A stretch of 21,458 bases of DNA from JAFARZ01 sp035651595 (GCA_035651595.1 DASRFJ010000336.1:1-21458); one strand, 5' to 3'. Shown: positions 1 through 6,854, numbered from the stretch's first letter. A program made the numbers and translations. The notes: a model not told the origin generated them from the sequence alone.

Positions 1-452
1 TCGTCGAGCAGCAGCAGCCGCGGCTCACGGACCAGGGCGCGCGCCAGCGAGGCCCGCTGCGCCTCACCGCCGGACAGCGTCAGCGGCCAGGCGCCGGCCC
101 GCCCGGTCAGGCCGACCTCCTCCAGCGCCCGCCGCGCGACCGCCGCGGGATCGGGCCCGCGCAGCCCCAGGCAGACGTTGGCCAGCACCCGCCGCCACGG
201 CAGCAGCCGCGGCTCCTGGAAGGCCAGCGCGACCGGCCCCGGCACCTCCAGCGAGCCCGACACCTCGTTGTCCAGGCCGGCCAGCGCGCGCAGCAGCGTC
301 GACTTGCCGCTGCCGCTGACCCCGAGCAGCGCCACGAACTCCCCGGGCGCGATGTCCAGGTCCACCCCGTCCAGGATCCTGCGGTCGCCGAAGGTCCGGG
401 TGAGCCCCCGGATCCTGGCCGCGGTCAGTTCTCCAGCAGTCCGCGGCGCCAC
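1..452 (-). CDS. ABC transporter ATP-binding protein, sulfonate/nitrate type (SsuB-like), 3' end cut by window
   Basis: Cytoplasmic ATPase that would energise the permease encoded just upstream. Seen from a GTG start at 452: Walker A GVSGSGKS at residues 44-51, the Q-loop stretch FQEPRLLPWRRV at about 78-89 (typical of the SsuB/TauB/NrtD group), signature LSGGE at 126-130 and Walker B LLLLD at 146-150. The frame leaves the window at position 1, so the H-loop and C-terminus are not visible. GTG 452 was chosen because a strong purine-rich site (AAGGAAGG) sits seven bases upstream; it overlaps the permease stop by 28 bases, suggesting translational coupling. The leader peptide ahead of the permease argues for a sulfur source such as an alkanesulfonate or taurine. 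No substrate-binding protein is visible and it may lie past the left edge. Substrate is inferred. Confidence 0.88.
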   Translation of the reverse strand, partial: MAPRTAGELTAARIRGLTRTFGDRRILDGVDLDIAPGEFVALLGVSGSGKSTLLRALAGLDNEVSGSLEVPGPVALAFQEPRLLPWRRVLANVCLGLRGPDPAAVARRALEEVGLTGRAGAWPLTLSGGEAQRASLARALVREPRLLLLD

Positions 453-1291
453 GCCAGGGCCTTCCTTTCCAGCAGCCGGACCAGGGCGTCGGTGAGCAGG
501 CCGAGGACCGCGTACACGGCCAGCGCGACCAGGATCACGTCGTTGCGCAGGAACTGGGTCGCCTGGCTGATCATGAAGCCGAGTCCGGCGTTGGCGTTGA
601 CCTGCTCGGCCACCACCAGCGCGAGCCAAGCCACGCCCAGGCTCTGCCGCAGGCCGGTGAGCGCCTGGGGGAGCGCGCCGGGCAGGATCACGTGCCGGAT
701 GAGCGCCGGTTTGCCGAGTTTGAGGGTCTGCGCGGCCTCGACCAGCCTGGCGTCGACGCTGCGGATTCCGGCGAACGTGTTCAGGTATAGCGGGATCGCC
801 GCGCCGAGCGCGATCAGGATGATCTTGGGCAGCTCACCGATGCCGAACCACACGATGAACAGCGGGATCAGGCCGAACAGCGGCAGCGTGCGCAGGATCT
901 GGAGGATCGGGTCGACCGCGTTCTCGCCGAGCCGGCTCAGCCCCGCGACCAGCGCCAGCGCGACCGCGGCGGCGGCGCCGAACGCGAAGCCGATCGCCAT
1001 CCGCTGGAGCGAGACCAGCATCGCGCCCTGGAGTGTGCCGTAGGCGGGCGAGCTGTGCGTGATCAGCGTGCTGGCGGTGTGCCAGATCGTGGACGGCGGC
1101 GGCAGCTTGTCCGTCGGGATGAGCTTGGCGGTGCTGGCGAGCTGCCAGAGCGCGACGACCGAGAGCGGGCTGATCAGGCGGTACCAGCCGTGATTCCGGC
1201 GGCTGCGCTTTCTGCGGGTTCGTTGCGGTAGCGCGGGTACGTGCGTCTCGGTTACCTGTGCTTGACCAGGGGCGATGGCGATTTCGGGCAT
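425..1291 (-). CDS. ABC transporter permease, sulfonate/nitrate/taurine type (SsuC-like)
   Basis: Inner-membrane permease of the binding-protein-dependent transporter family, 288 residues. It has an Arg/Lys-rich cytoplasmic N-terminus (about residues 22-36), about six hydrophobic segments, and the EAA loop that docks the ATPase (VEAAQTLKLGKPALIRHVILPG, roughly residues 180-205). The region WQLASTAKLIPTDKLPPP after the first helix is typical of SsuC. The ATG at 1291 has a GAGGTG ribosome site eight bases upstream. It is the first full-length gene after the Cys leader peptide (43 bases between leader stop and this start) and overlaps the ATPase gene downstream. Family assignment is solid. Transport of an organosulfonate is inferred from the leader and the FMN reductase nearby; nitrate, thiamine-precursor or taurine transporters share this fold. 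Confidence 0.88.
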   Translation of the reverse strand: MPEIAIAPGQAQVTETHVPALPQRTRRKRSRRNHGWYRLISPLSVVALWQLASTAKLIPTDKLPPPSTIWHTASTLITHSSPAYGTLQGAMLVSLQRMAIGFAFGAAAAVALALVAGLSRLGENAVDPILQILRTLPLFGLIPLFIVWFGIGELPKIILIALGAAIPLYLNTFAGIRSVDARLVEAAQTLKLGKPALIRHVILPGALPQALTGLRQSLGVAWLALVVAEQVNANAGLGFMISQATQFLRNDVILVALAVYAVLGLLTDALVRLLERKALAWRRGLLEN

Positions 1292-1334
1292 GGTTCGACA
1301 CCTCGGGATTGACTGGGGAGGATGCAGCGCGATG

Positions 1335-1415
1335 TCAGCAGGCGCGACAGACCGCGCTGGATTGCATGCCGAAGTCGGTGTACCGGCGTGCCACGAGCGG
1401 CTGCGGGTGAGCCAT
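1335..1415 (-). CDS. Cysteine-containing leader peptide (26 aa), likely attenuator of the downstream ABC transporter
   Basis: A 26-codon ORF starting MAHPQPLVARRYTDFGM and ending SSAVCRAC followed by TGA. AGAGG lies just before the ATG. It matches the actinobacterial leader-peptide type found upstream of sulfur-assimilation operons: a basic middle (RRY), then Cys codons next to the stop. In mycobacteria such short ORFs are known to act as cysteine-responsive attenuators: when charged Cys-tRNA is scarce the ribosome stalls at the Cys codons and downstream genes are expressed. Here the two Cys codons (TGT, TGC) are three and one positions before the stop, and the permease starts 43 bases further on. 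The regulatory role is inferred from family resemblance and position; I did not identify a convincing terminator/antiterminator pair in the short gap. Confidence 0.78.
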   Translation of the reverse strand: MAHPQPLVARRYTDFGMQSSAVCRAC

Positions 1416-1438
1416 GTCCTCTAGGGTGGGGTGAATTG

Positions 1439-1455
1439 TCTATAAAGTCAATAGA
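1439..1455. promoter_or_regulatory. AT-rich dyad upstream of the leader peptide (possible promoter/operator)
   Basis: TCTAT, seven bases, ATAGA in an AT-rich patch unusual for this GC-rich DNA. It lies between the stop of the hydroxy-acid dehydrogenase gene (1458) and the leader start (1415). On the minus strand TTGACT overlaps it and could be a -35 element, but I see no convincing -10 at the right spacing. Its position suggests that transporter transcription starts separately from the upstream gene. The binding protein is unknown. Confidence 0.4.
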
Positions 1456-1457
1456 GT

Positions 1458-2651
1458 TTATCGGATTAGTTCGGCACCGCGTTCCCGCAGCTCGGTGACC
1501 GAACGCATGCCGAGCAGCTGGAGGGTGCGGGTGAACTGCTCGCTGAGCAGATCGATCGCGTGGTCGACGCCGGGCTCGCCGGCGGCCATCAGGCCGTACA
1601 GGTAGGCGCGGCCGATGGCGGCGGCGTTCGCGCCGAGCGCGAGGGCGACCGCGATGTCGGCACCGTGCCGCACGCCGGAGTCGACGATGATCGTGGCGTC
1701 CGGGCCGAGCGCGTCGCGGGCGCCGGCCACGAGGTCGATGGGGGCGACGGCGCGGTCGAGCTGGCGTCCGCCGTGGTTGGACAGCAGGATGCCGTCCGCG
1801 CCTCGTTGTACCGCGTTCTGGCAGTCGGACGGGCTGAGCGGGCCCTTGAGCAGCAGCTTGCCCGGCCACGCGTCGCGCAGCGTCTCGACCACGTCCCAGG
1901 TGACCGCCGGGTCGAACAGCGAGGCGGAGCCTGCGATCGTCTTGGCCTGCAGCGGGATGTTGGCGAACTCGATCGCGGGGTTGCGCAGCATCCGCAGCCA
2001 GTAACCGGGCCGGACCGCGATGTTCGCCAGCGCGCTGGCGGTGAGCGCGGGCGGGATGATCAGGCCGTTGCGCTCGTCCCGTGTCCGGTGACCAGGGACA
2101 ACGGTATCCACGGTGATCATCAGGGTGCGATAGCCCGCGGCCGCGGCGCGCGCGACCAGCTCCTTGTTCAGCCCGGCGTCGCGCATCACGTACAGCTGGA
2201 ACCACAGGTCCTGGTGCGGGACCGCGCCGGCCAGGGCTTCGATCGTGGTCGTCGCCATCGTGGAGAGCGTGTAGGGCAGGCCGTGCCGGTGCGCGGCGCC
2301 GGCCACCGCGATCTCGCCGGCCGGGTGCATCATGCGGGTGTAGCCGGTCGGGCCGAGGACGAGCGGGAACGCGAGCTCCGCGCCGAACAGGCCGGCCGTG
2401 GTGCTGATGCCGGCGACGCCGGCCAGGGCGTTCGGCTGGAACCGGTGGCGCTGGAATGCCTGGCGGTTGGCGGCGAGCGAGACCTCCTCGTCGGCACCGC
2501 CGTCGACGTAGTCGAAGACCGGGCGGGGGACCGCGCGCCGGGCGGCCCGGCGCAGATCGTCGATGTCGTGGCAGGTGGAGAGCCGTCGCGCGGGCGCGCT
2601 CAGCTCGATCGGCTTGAGCCGGATGAGGTCACGAATCTCGCCGATCTTCAT
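1458..2651 (-). CDS. FMN-dependent alpha-hydroxy-acid oxidase/dehydrogenase (LldD family)
   Basis: 397-residue TIM-barrel flavoenzyme that oxidises a 2-hydroxy acid to a 2-keto acid. Seen: flavin-site segments LGPTGYTRMMHPAGE (99-113) and STMATTTIE (130-138), WFQLY (150-154), TVDT (180-183), Lys269 in LLLKG, the active-site SNHGGRQLD (291-299; His293 base and Arg296), the phosphate-binding DSGVRHGADI (324-333) and GRAYLYGL (347-354). Length and N-terminal layout resemble mycobacterial LldD2 more than the mycofactocin enzyme MftD, and no mycofactocin genes are nearby. ATG 2651 starts just after an AT-rich promoter-like region and is divergent from an FMN reductase gene. Lactate is the default substrate. 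The surrounding sulfonate-type genes make a sulfonated hydroxy acid such as sulfolactate possible, which is speculation. Confidence 0.9.
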   Translation of the reverse strand: MKIGEIRDLIRLKPIELSAPARRLSTCHDIDDLRRAARRAVPRPVFDYVDGGADEEVSLAANRQAFQRHRFQPNALAGVAGISTTAGLFGAELAFPLVLGPTGYTRMMHPAGEIAVAGAAHRHGLPYTLSTMATTTIEALAGAVPHQDLWFQLYVMRDAGLNKELVARAAAAGYRTLMITVDTVVPGHRTRDERNGLIIPPALTASALANIAVRPGYWLRMLRNPAIEFANIPLQAKTIAGSASLFDPAVTWDVVETLRDAWPGKLLLKGPLSPSDCQNAVQRGADGILLSNHGGRQLDRAVAPIDLVAGARDALGPDATIIVDSGVRHGADIAVALALGANAAAIGRAYLYGLMAAGEPGVDHAIDLLSEQFTRTLQLLGMRSVTELRERGAELIR

Positions 2652-2697
2652 GTCCAGGGACTTTACGCCCTCGACCGCATGTATATTAAAGCAGTCT

Positions 2698-2716
2698 GTA
2701 TTATAGGAATTAATAC
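2698..2716. promoter_or_regulatory. Dyad in the divergent promoter of the hydroxy-acid dehydrogenase and FMN reductase
   Basis: A perfect inverted repeat GTATTA, seven bases, TAATAC lies in a sharply AT-rich stretch (about 2690-2716) between two divergent genes (starts at 2651 and 2785). It is well placed to control both. It resembles the 7-base-spaced AT-rich dyad at 1439-1455, so one regulator might serve the block. The regulator is not in the window and its family is unknown. Confidence 0.5.
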
Positions 2717-2784
2717 CGCAGCCCGCGAGCTAGCGGCCGTCGGCCGTGCTGGGATAAGGATGGCGTTATGGAGGTTCCGCGGTC

Positions 2785-3297
2785 ATGCGAATAGCTGTCG
2801 TCACCGGAAATCCCAAGCCCGCGTCGCGTACCCACGGCGTCGCGCTGGCGGTGGCCGGTGCGCTGGCGAGTGCGCTGACCGATCCGCCCGTCCCGCCGCG
2901 TGTCGTGGTCGACCTGGCCGAGTACGCGTCCCGCCTGTTCGACTGGTCGGACGCGGAACTGACCGCGCTGACCGCCGAGGTCGCGGGCGCCGATGTCGTC
3001 GTCGTCGCGTCGCCGACGTACAAGGCCGCGTACACCGGCATGCTCAAGGCGTTCCTCGACCGGTACGGCAGCAACGGCCTGGCCGGGACCGTGGCGGTGC
3101 CGGTGATGACCGGCGGCTGGGCCGGGCACACGCTCGCCGTGGAGGTGCACCTGCGGCCGGTCCTGGTGGAACTCGGCGCCGCCGTGCCCGCCCGCGGGCT
3201 GTACGTCACCGAACCCGAACTCGCCGAGCTGGACGCCGTCGTAGCGAAGTGGGGCGCCACCGCGATCCCCCTGATCCGCACCGCCACGCGCCACTGA
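2785..3297 (+). CDS. NAD(P)H-dependent FMN reductase, SsuE/MsuE-like
   Basis: 170-residue flavodoxin-fold reductase that supplies reduced FMN to a partner monooxygenase. Seen: N-terminal FMN-phosphate loop GNPKPASRT (residues 8-16), the family hallmark SPTYKAAYTGMLKAFLDRY (about 72-90) and the MTGG segment near 109-112. Size is normal for SsuE. ATG 2785 has a GGAGG site ten bases upstream. It diverges from the hydroxy-acid dehydrogenase gene and shares its promoter region. In sulfonate users SsuE works with the FMNH2-dependent monooxygenase SsuD, which is not visible here, so the partner must lie elsewhere. Another two-component monooxygenase is the alternative. Confidence 0.86.
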   Translation: MRIAVVTGNPKPASRTHGVALAVAGALASALTDPPVPPRVVVDLAEYASRLFDWSDAELTALTAEVAGADVVVVASPTYKAAYTGMLKAFLDRYGSNGLAGTVAVPVMTGGWAGHTLAVEVHLRPVLVELGAAVPARGLYVTEPELAELDAVVAKWGATAIPLIRTATRH

Positions 3298-3430
3298 GCG
3301 CCGGGCCGTCGGCCGCCCTGCCCCCGAGCGCCAACCGCGCCGCCCCGCCAGCCGCCCCGCCCCCCCGAGCGCCCCGCCCCGCCAGCCACCCAGCCGCCGG
3401 CCCCGCCCCGCCATCCGCCCGAAATATCCC

Positions 3431-3556
3431 GATATATCCGGTAAGTTCGACGTTAGCCCGGGACCCGATGGCGAGCCGAAATTATTGCGGACAGTTACCC
3501 CCCCGGATCGGGGGGGTAACTGTCCGCAATAATCTGACGCCCCTGTCGACGTGGCC
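3431..3556 (+). repeat. Two-part structured repeat element, copy A (box + spacer + 53-nt hairpin + flank)
   Basis: Compared by eye with 9641-9767 (inverted). Parts in order: a conserved 27-bp box at 3431-3457 (core GGTAAGTTCGACG, four differences from copy B); a 23-nt spacer whose sequence is mostly unlike copy B; a 53-nt hairpin at 3481-3533 with perfect 24-bp arms around GGATC; and about 23 nt of weaker similarity up to 3556. It lies between convergent genes, 130 bases of C-rich low-complexity sequence after the FMN reductase stop, and overlaps the 3' end of the monooxygenase gene. Conserved structure and spacing with diverged spacer sequence suggest a functional or mobile element rather than a simple duplication. 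I do not recognise a named family. Confidence 0.85.
3481..3533. terminator. Perfect 24-bp-arm hairpin, possible bidirectional terminator
   Basis: The left arm begins ATTATTGCGGACAGTTA and ends in seven C; the right arm is its exact reverse complement; the loop is GGATC. It is symmetric, AT-rich at the outer ends and very GC-rich at the tip, between the + strand FMN reductase and the - strand monooxygenase, so it could stop transcription from both sides. There is no long U-tract on either side, and the stop codon of the monooxygenase lies inside it, so terminator function is inferred. Confidence 0.5.
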
Positions 3557-5069
3557 GTAATTGGTTGATATGCCTGCTTTGCTTGGGCGCGTCCCGCACG
3601 GCGGCGTTCGGCTGGAGACGGGAGAAGCGCATCGAGCCGTCGTTGATCGTGCGGTACCGGAGGGCGATGACATCGTGGATGTAGCTCATGCCGAGGCGCC
3701 ATGGGGGGCGTGAGCCCGCCCTCGGAAACTGATCGATGGAGCGCAGCACATAGCCGGCCGAGAAGTCGAGCAGGGGACGCTCGGTGACGGCCGGGTCGTC
3801 GTTGACCGGGACGCAGATGTCATAGCCGCCGGCGTCCATGTGCTTGAGCAGGCGACAGGTGAACTCGCTGACCAGGTCCGCCTTGAGCGTCCAGGACGCG
3901 TTGGTGTAGCCGATCGTGAACGCGAAATTCGGGACGTCGCTCAGCATCATGCCCTTGTACGCCATCGTCTCGGGCAGCCGGATCACCCGGTCGTCCACGG
4001 TGAGCTCCACGCCGCCGAGCGCGAGCAGGCGCAGGCCGGTCGCGGTCACCACGATGTCGGCCGCCAGTTCGGCGCCGGACTCAAGCCGCAGGCCGTGCTC
4101 GGTGAACGTGGCGATCTTGTCGGTGACCACGCTCGCGCGCCCGTCGCTGATGGACCGGAACAGGTCGCCGTCGGGGACTAGGCACAGGCGCTGGTCCCAC
4201 GGGTTGTACTCGGGCTTGAAATGCGTGTCGACGTCGTAGCCGTCCGGCAGCTGCTTGATCGTGAGCTTGCGGATCCAACCGCGGATCATCTCGGGCCGGC
4301 GTCGGCTGAGCCGGTAGATCAGGCTCTGGGCCAGCACGTTCTTCCAGCGCGTGATGGCGGACGCGCGGCGCTCGCCGAGCATCGAGCGCAGCCGGGTGGC
4401 GATCGGGTCTTCGGCCGGCAGCGTGAGGATGTAACTGGGGGAGCGCTGGAGCATCGTCACGTGACCCGCGGTCTGCGCCAGCGCGGGAACCAGGGTCACC
4501 GCGGTGGCGCCGCTGCCGATCACCACGACGCGTTTGCCCGTGTAATCGAGGTCCTCCGGCCAGTGCTGCGGGTGCACGAGTACGCCGCGATAGTCGCCGA
4601 TGCCGGCAAAATCCGGGAGATAGCCGTCGTCGTACCGGTAGTAGCCGCTGCAGCTCAGCAGGAAATCGCAGGTCAGCGTCACCGGCTCGGAGCCGGTGAC
4701 GCCGTGCACGGCCTGGACTGTCCAGCGCGCCGTCTGGGTTGACCACGCCGCCTTGACGACCCGGTGGTTGAACCGGATGTGCTTGTCGACGCCCCCCTCG
4801 GCCGCGGTGTCCCGCACGTAGCTGAGGATCGCCGGGCCGTCCGCGATCGCCTTCGGGTTCGTCCACGGACGGAACCGGTAGCCGAGCGTGTGCATGTCCG
4901 AGTCCGACCGGACGCCCGGGTACCGGAACAGGTCCCAGGTGCCGCCGATGACGTCGCGCGCCTCCAGGATCGTGTACGTCTTGCCGGGAAACGCGGCCTG
5001 GAGGTGACGGGCCGCGCCGATCCCGGACAGCCCGGCGCCGATGATGAGGACGTCGAAATGCTCGCTCAC
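3495..5069 (-). CDS. FAD-dependent Baeyer-Villiger-type monooxygenase (MymA/EthA-like) with C-terminal extension
   Basis: 524-residue flavoprotein expected to insert oxygen into a ketone using NADPH. Seen: FAD Rossmann GAGLSG (11-16), GGTWDLFRYPGVRSDSDM (52-69), the Baeyer-Villiger fingerprint as YRGVLVHPQHWP (160-171) and a second dinucleotide fold GSGATA (185-190). Stretches such as PDFAGIGDYRG, LQRSPSYI and VVTATGL closely resemble mycobacterial MymA as I recall it. The GTG start overlaps the SDR stop in GTGA (5066-5069), so translation is probably coupled; it is last in the P450 operon. Mycobacterial relatives end near residue 490-495. Here the frame runs about 30 residues further and its last 13 or so residues and stop are encoded inside the repeat hairpin, so the C-terminus looks replaced by the element. 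Substrate unknown, probably a lipophilic ketone. Confidence 0.9.
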   Translation of the reverse strand: MSEHFDVLIIGAGLSGIGAARHLQAAFPGKTYTILEARDVIGGTWDLFRYPGVRSDSDMHTLGYRFRPWTNPKAIADGPAILSYVRDTAAEGGVDKHIRFNHRVVKAAWSTQTARWTVQAVHGVTGSEPVTLTCDFLLSCSGYYRYDDGYLPDFAGIGDYRGVLVHPQHWPEDLDYTGKRVVVIGSGATAVTLVPALAQTAGHVTMLQRSPSYILTLPAEDPIATRLRSMLGERRASAITRWKNVLAQSLIYRLSRRRPEMIRGWIRKLTIKQLPDGYDVDTHFKPEYNPWDQRLCLVPDGDLFRSISDGRASVVTDKIATFTEHGLRLESGAELAADIVVTATGLRLLALGGVELTVDDRVIRLPETMAYKGMMLSDVPNFAFTIGYTNASWTLKADLVSEFTCRLLKHMDAGGYDICVPVNDDPAVTERPLLDFSAGYVLRSIDQFPRAGSRPPWRLGMSYIHDVIALRYRTINDGSMRFSRLQPNAAVRDAPKQSRHINQLRPRRQGRQIIADSYPPDPGG

Positions 5070-5953
5070 CGATGTGCCGCCTGCCGGGAGCGGAGCCGCT
5101 TCTCGAAGCGGGCGATGATGTCGTAATAGTGCGTCGGTGCCACGCGGGCGAGGGCATCGAAGAGGTAGGCGTCCGGACCCACCAGAATGCGGGCCTTGCC
5201 GCGCTCGACACCGCGGCAGATGATCTCCGCCGCCTTGTCCGGGCTGGTCATCGTTATCGCCTCGAAGTCGGCGGCCAGCTGCTCGTGGGTCCGGCCGCGG
5301 CCTTCGGGATCCTTGCGGACGCGCGCGTTCCTGGCGATGTTCGTCGTGATGCCGCCCGGATGCACGGTCGCCGCGGAGACGCCGGTGCCGCGCAGCTCCT
5401 GGCGCAGCGCGTCGGTGAAGCCGCGGACCGCGAACTTCGACGCGCAGTACGCACTCTGGTGCGGCATGCCCAGCAGGCCGAACACGCTGGAGGTATTGAC
5501 GATCACGCCGTAATCCTGCTCGACCAGGAGGGGCAGGAAGGCGCGGGTGCCGTTCACCACGCCGTCGAAATTGATCCGCCGCAGCCACTCGTCGTCCTCG
5601 GGCTCGGCGTCGAGCACCGAGGAGGCGACCGCCACGCCGGCGTTGTTGAACACCGCCGCCAGCCGCGCCGTGAGCGCCGTCGGCGCCGTGAGCGCCGTGA
5701 GCGTCGTGAGCCACTCGCGGACCTCCGCCGCGAAGCGGTGCATATCGTCGGCGTCCCGCACGTCGAGGACGCGGGCTAGCGCCGGGCCAGGCAGGGACTT
5801 CTCGGTGTCCTTGAGGCCGGCCTCGTCGATGTCGGCGATCGCGACCGGCGAGCCCGCGCGCGACAGGTGCCGGGCGAGCGCGCGGCCGATGCCGGAGGCG
5901 GCGCCGGTGATCATCACCGGCCGGCCGCCGAGGGGCCTAGGCTTCCTGGCCAT
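5066..5953 (-). CDS. Short-chain dehydrogenase/reductase (SadH-like)
   Basis: 295-residue NAD(P)-dependent classical SDR. Seen: cofactor loop TGAASGIG (16-23), NNAG (103-106), catalytic Ser156 in NTSSVFG, Tyr169 and Lys173 in YCASK, then the HPGGITTNIARNA region. It resembles SadH (Rv3085) of the M. tuberculosis mymA operon, which fits a Baeyer-Villiger partner downstream: alcohol to ketone, then ketone to ester. ATG 5953 has AAGGAG about six bases upstream. It overlaps the hydrolase gene by 17 bases and the monooxygenase gene by 4. Oddity: between alpha-helix 3 and NNAG it carries a Thr/Leu/Ala-rich insertion (about residues 83-97) encoded by a 9-bp tandem repeat, absent from the relatives I can recall. 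Confidence 0.9.
   Translation of the reverse strand: MARKPRPLGGRPVMITGAASGIGRALARHLSRAGSPVAIADIDEAGLKDTEKSLPGPALARVLDVRDADDMHRFAAEVREWLTTLTALTAPTALTARLAAVFNNAGVAVASSVLDAEPEDDEWLRRINFDGVVNGTRAFLPLLVEQDYGVIVNTSSVFGLLGMPHQSAYCASKFAVRGFTDALRQELRGTGVSAATVHPGGITTNIARNARVRKDPEGRGRTHEQLAADFEAITMTSPDKAAEIICRGVERGKARILVGPDAYLFDALARVAPTHYYDIIARFEKRLRSRQAAHR
5667..5711. repeat. In-frame 9-bp minisatellite (five units) inside the SDR gene
   Basis: Units on the + strand: GCCGTGAGC, GCCGTCGGC, GCCGTGAGC, GCCGTGAGC, GTCGTGAGC. On the coding strand they give a repeated Leu-Thr-Ala pattern just before the NNAG motif. The 9-bp unit keeps frame, so copy-number change would lengthen or shorten a surface segment without inactivating the enzyme. 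Confidence 0.85.
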
Positions 5954-6854
5954 CGGTGCTCCTTATCGTCGTTGCCGCCTCGGCGGCACGTACGTGGGTG
6001 TCGATCAGGTCCACGATCGCCGGCCAGGCACCCGGCGGCAGGTCGTGGCCCATGCCGCGGATGGTCTCCAGCCGGGCGCCGGGAATCGTCCGCGCCGTGC
6101 GCGCCCCGCCGGTCGGATTGACCATCAGGTCGCGGTCCCCGTGGATGACCAGCGTCGGAGCCGTGATCGTGCGCACTTCCGCGGTGCGGTCACCCGACTT
6201 GATGATGGCGGCGAGCTGGCGTGCGGCGCCGTCACTGGCCGGATCGCGGTCCCAGGACTCACCCGCCGCCGCGCGCACCCACTGCTCGTCGAACGGGTAT
6301 CCGGCCGAACCGATGTGGCGGAAGATCCGCACCGAGCGCTCGATCCGCTCGGCGCGGGTGGCCGGCGGCCGAGACAGCATCAGCCGCCAGGTCGACAGCG
6401 CGGGCCGGCCGACGCGCGCGGCGCCGGTGGTGGACAGCATCGAGGTGAGCGAGCGTACTCGGCCGGGATAACGGGCGGCGACCGTCTGCGCGATCATCCC
6501 GCCCATCGACGCGCCCACCAGATGGACCGAGGTCAGGCCCAGCGCGTCGAGCAGGCCGGCGGTGTCCGCGGCCATGTCGGCGAGGTCGTACTGGCTGGGA
6601 TCCCAGCGCTTGCGCAGCATCGCCACCGGCTTCGGCGGCGGGAACCGCAGGTGCGTGGACCGGCCGATGTCACGATTGTCGAACCGGACGATGTGGTAGG
6701 CACGCGCGGTGAACAGCTCGCAGAACTCCGCCGGCCAGCTTTGCAGCTGCATGCCGAGGCCGGCGATCAGCACGAGCGGGATGCCGGCGGGGTCGCCGAG
6801 CTGGTCATACGCGAGCACGATGCCGTGCCCGGCATCGGCGAAGGACTCGCTCAC
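5937..6854 (-). CDS. Alpha/beta hydrolase fold protein (esterase/lipase-like)
   Basis: 305-residue hydrolase. Seen: oxyanion-hole region LIAGLGMQ (29-36), RFDNRDIGRS (57-66), nucleophile elbow GASMGG with Ser116, acid in HGDRD (Asp240 or Asp242) and His270 in GMGHD. The triad spacing is normal. The start is a GTG at 6854 overlapping the P450 stop in GTGA (6851-6854), so it is co-translated with the P450. With the SDR and Baeyer-Villiger enzyme after it, a reasonable job is cleaving the ester or lactone made by the monooxygenase, or releasing the starting alcohol. The substrate is not readable from sequence. Confidence 0.87.
   Translation of the reverse strand: MSESFADAGHGIVLAYDQLGDPAGIPLVLIAGLGMQLQSWPAEFCELFTARAYHIVRFDNRDIGRSTHLRFPPPKPVAMLRKRWDPSQYDLADMAADTAGLLDALGLTSVHLVGASMGGMIAQTVAARYPGRVRSLTSMLSTTGAARVGRPALSTWRLMLSRPPATRAERIERSVRIFRHIGSAGYPFDEQWVRAAAGESWDRDPASDGAARQLAAIIKSGDRTAEVRTITAPTLVIHGDRDLMVNPTGGARTARTIPGARLETIRGMGHDLPPGAWPAIVDLIDTHVRAAEAATTIRSTDGQEA

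Noticed and set aside
1458..2651. Assignment of the hydroxy-acid enzyme as mycofactocin MftD
   Set aside because: No mftA, mftB, mftC, mftE or mftF-like genes nearby, and the sequence reads closer to LldD2.
3298..3430. C-rich direct-repeat-like stretch after the FMN reductase, considered as a CRISPR or coding tail
   Set aside because: Irregular low-complexity C-rich sequence without regular spacers or a plausible product.
1560..3560. 666-codon open frame on the + strand opposite the hydroxy-acid dehydrogenase and across the FMN reductase
   Set aside because: Arg/Gly/Ala-rich translation with no motifs, antisense to a clear flavoenzyme; a high-GC shadow frame.
3495..5714. 739-residue form of the monooxygenase
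   Set aside because: The first 215 residues are out-of-frame SDR sequence; the GTG at 5069 gives the FAD motif at the normal N-terminal position.
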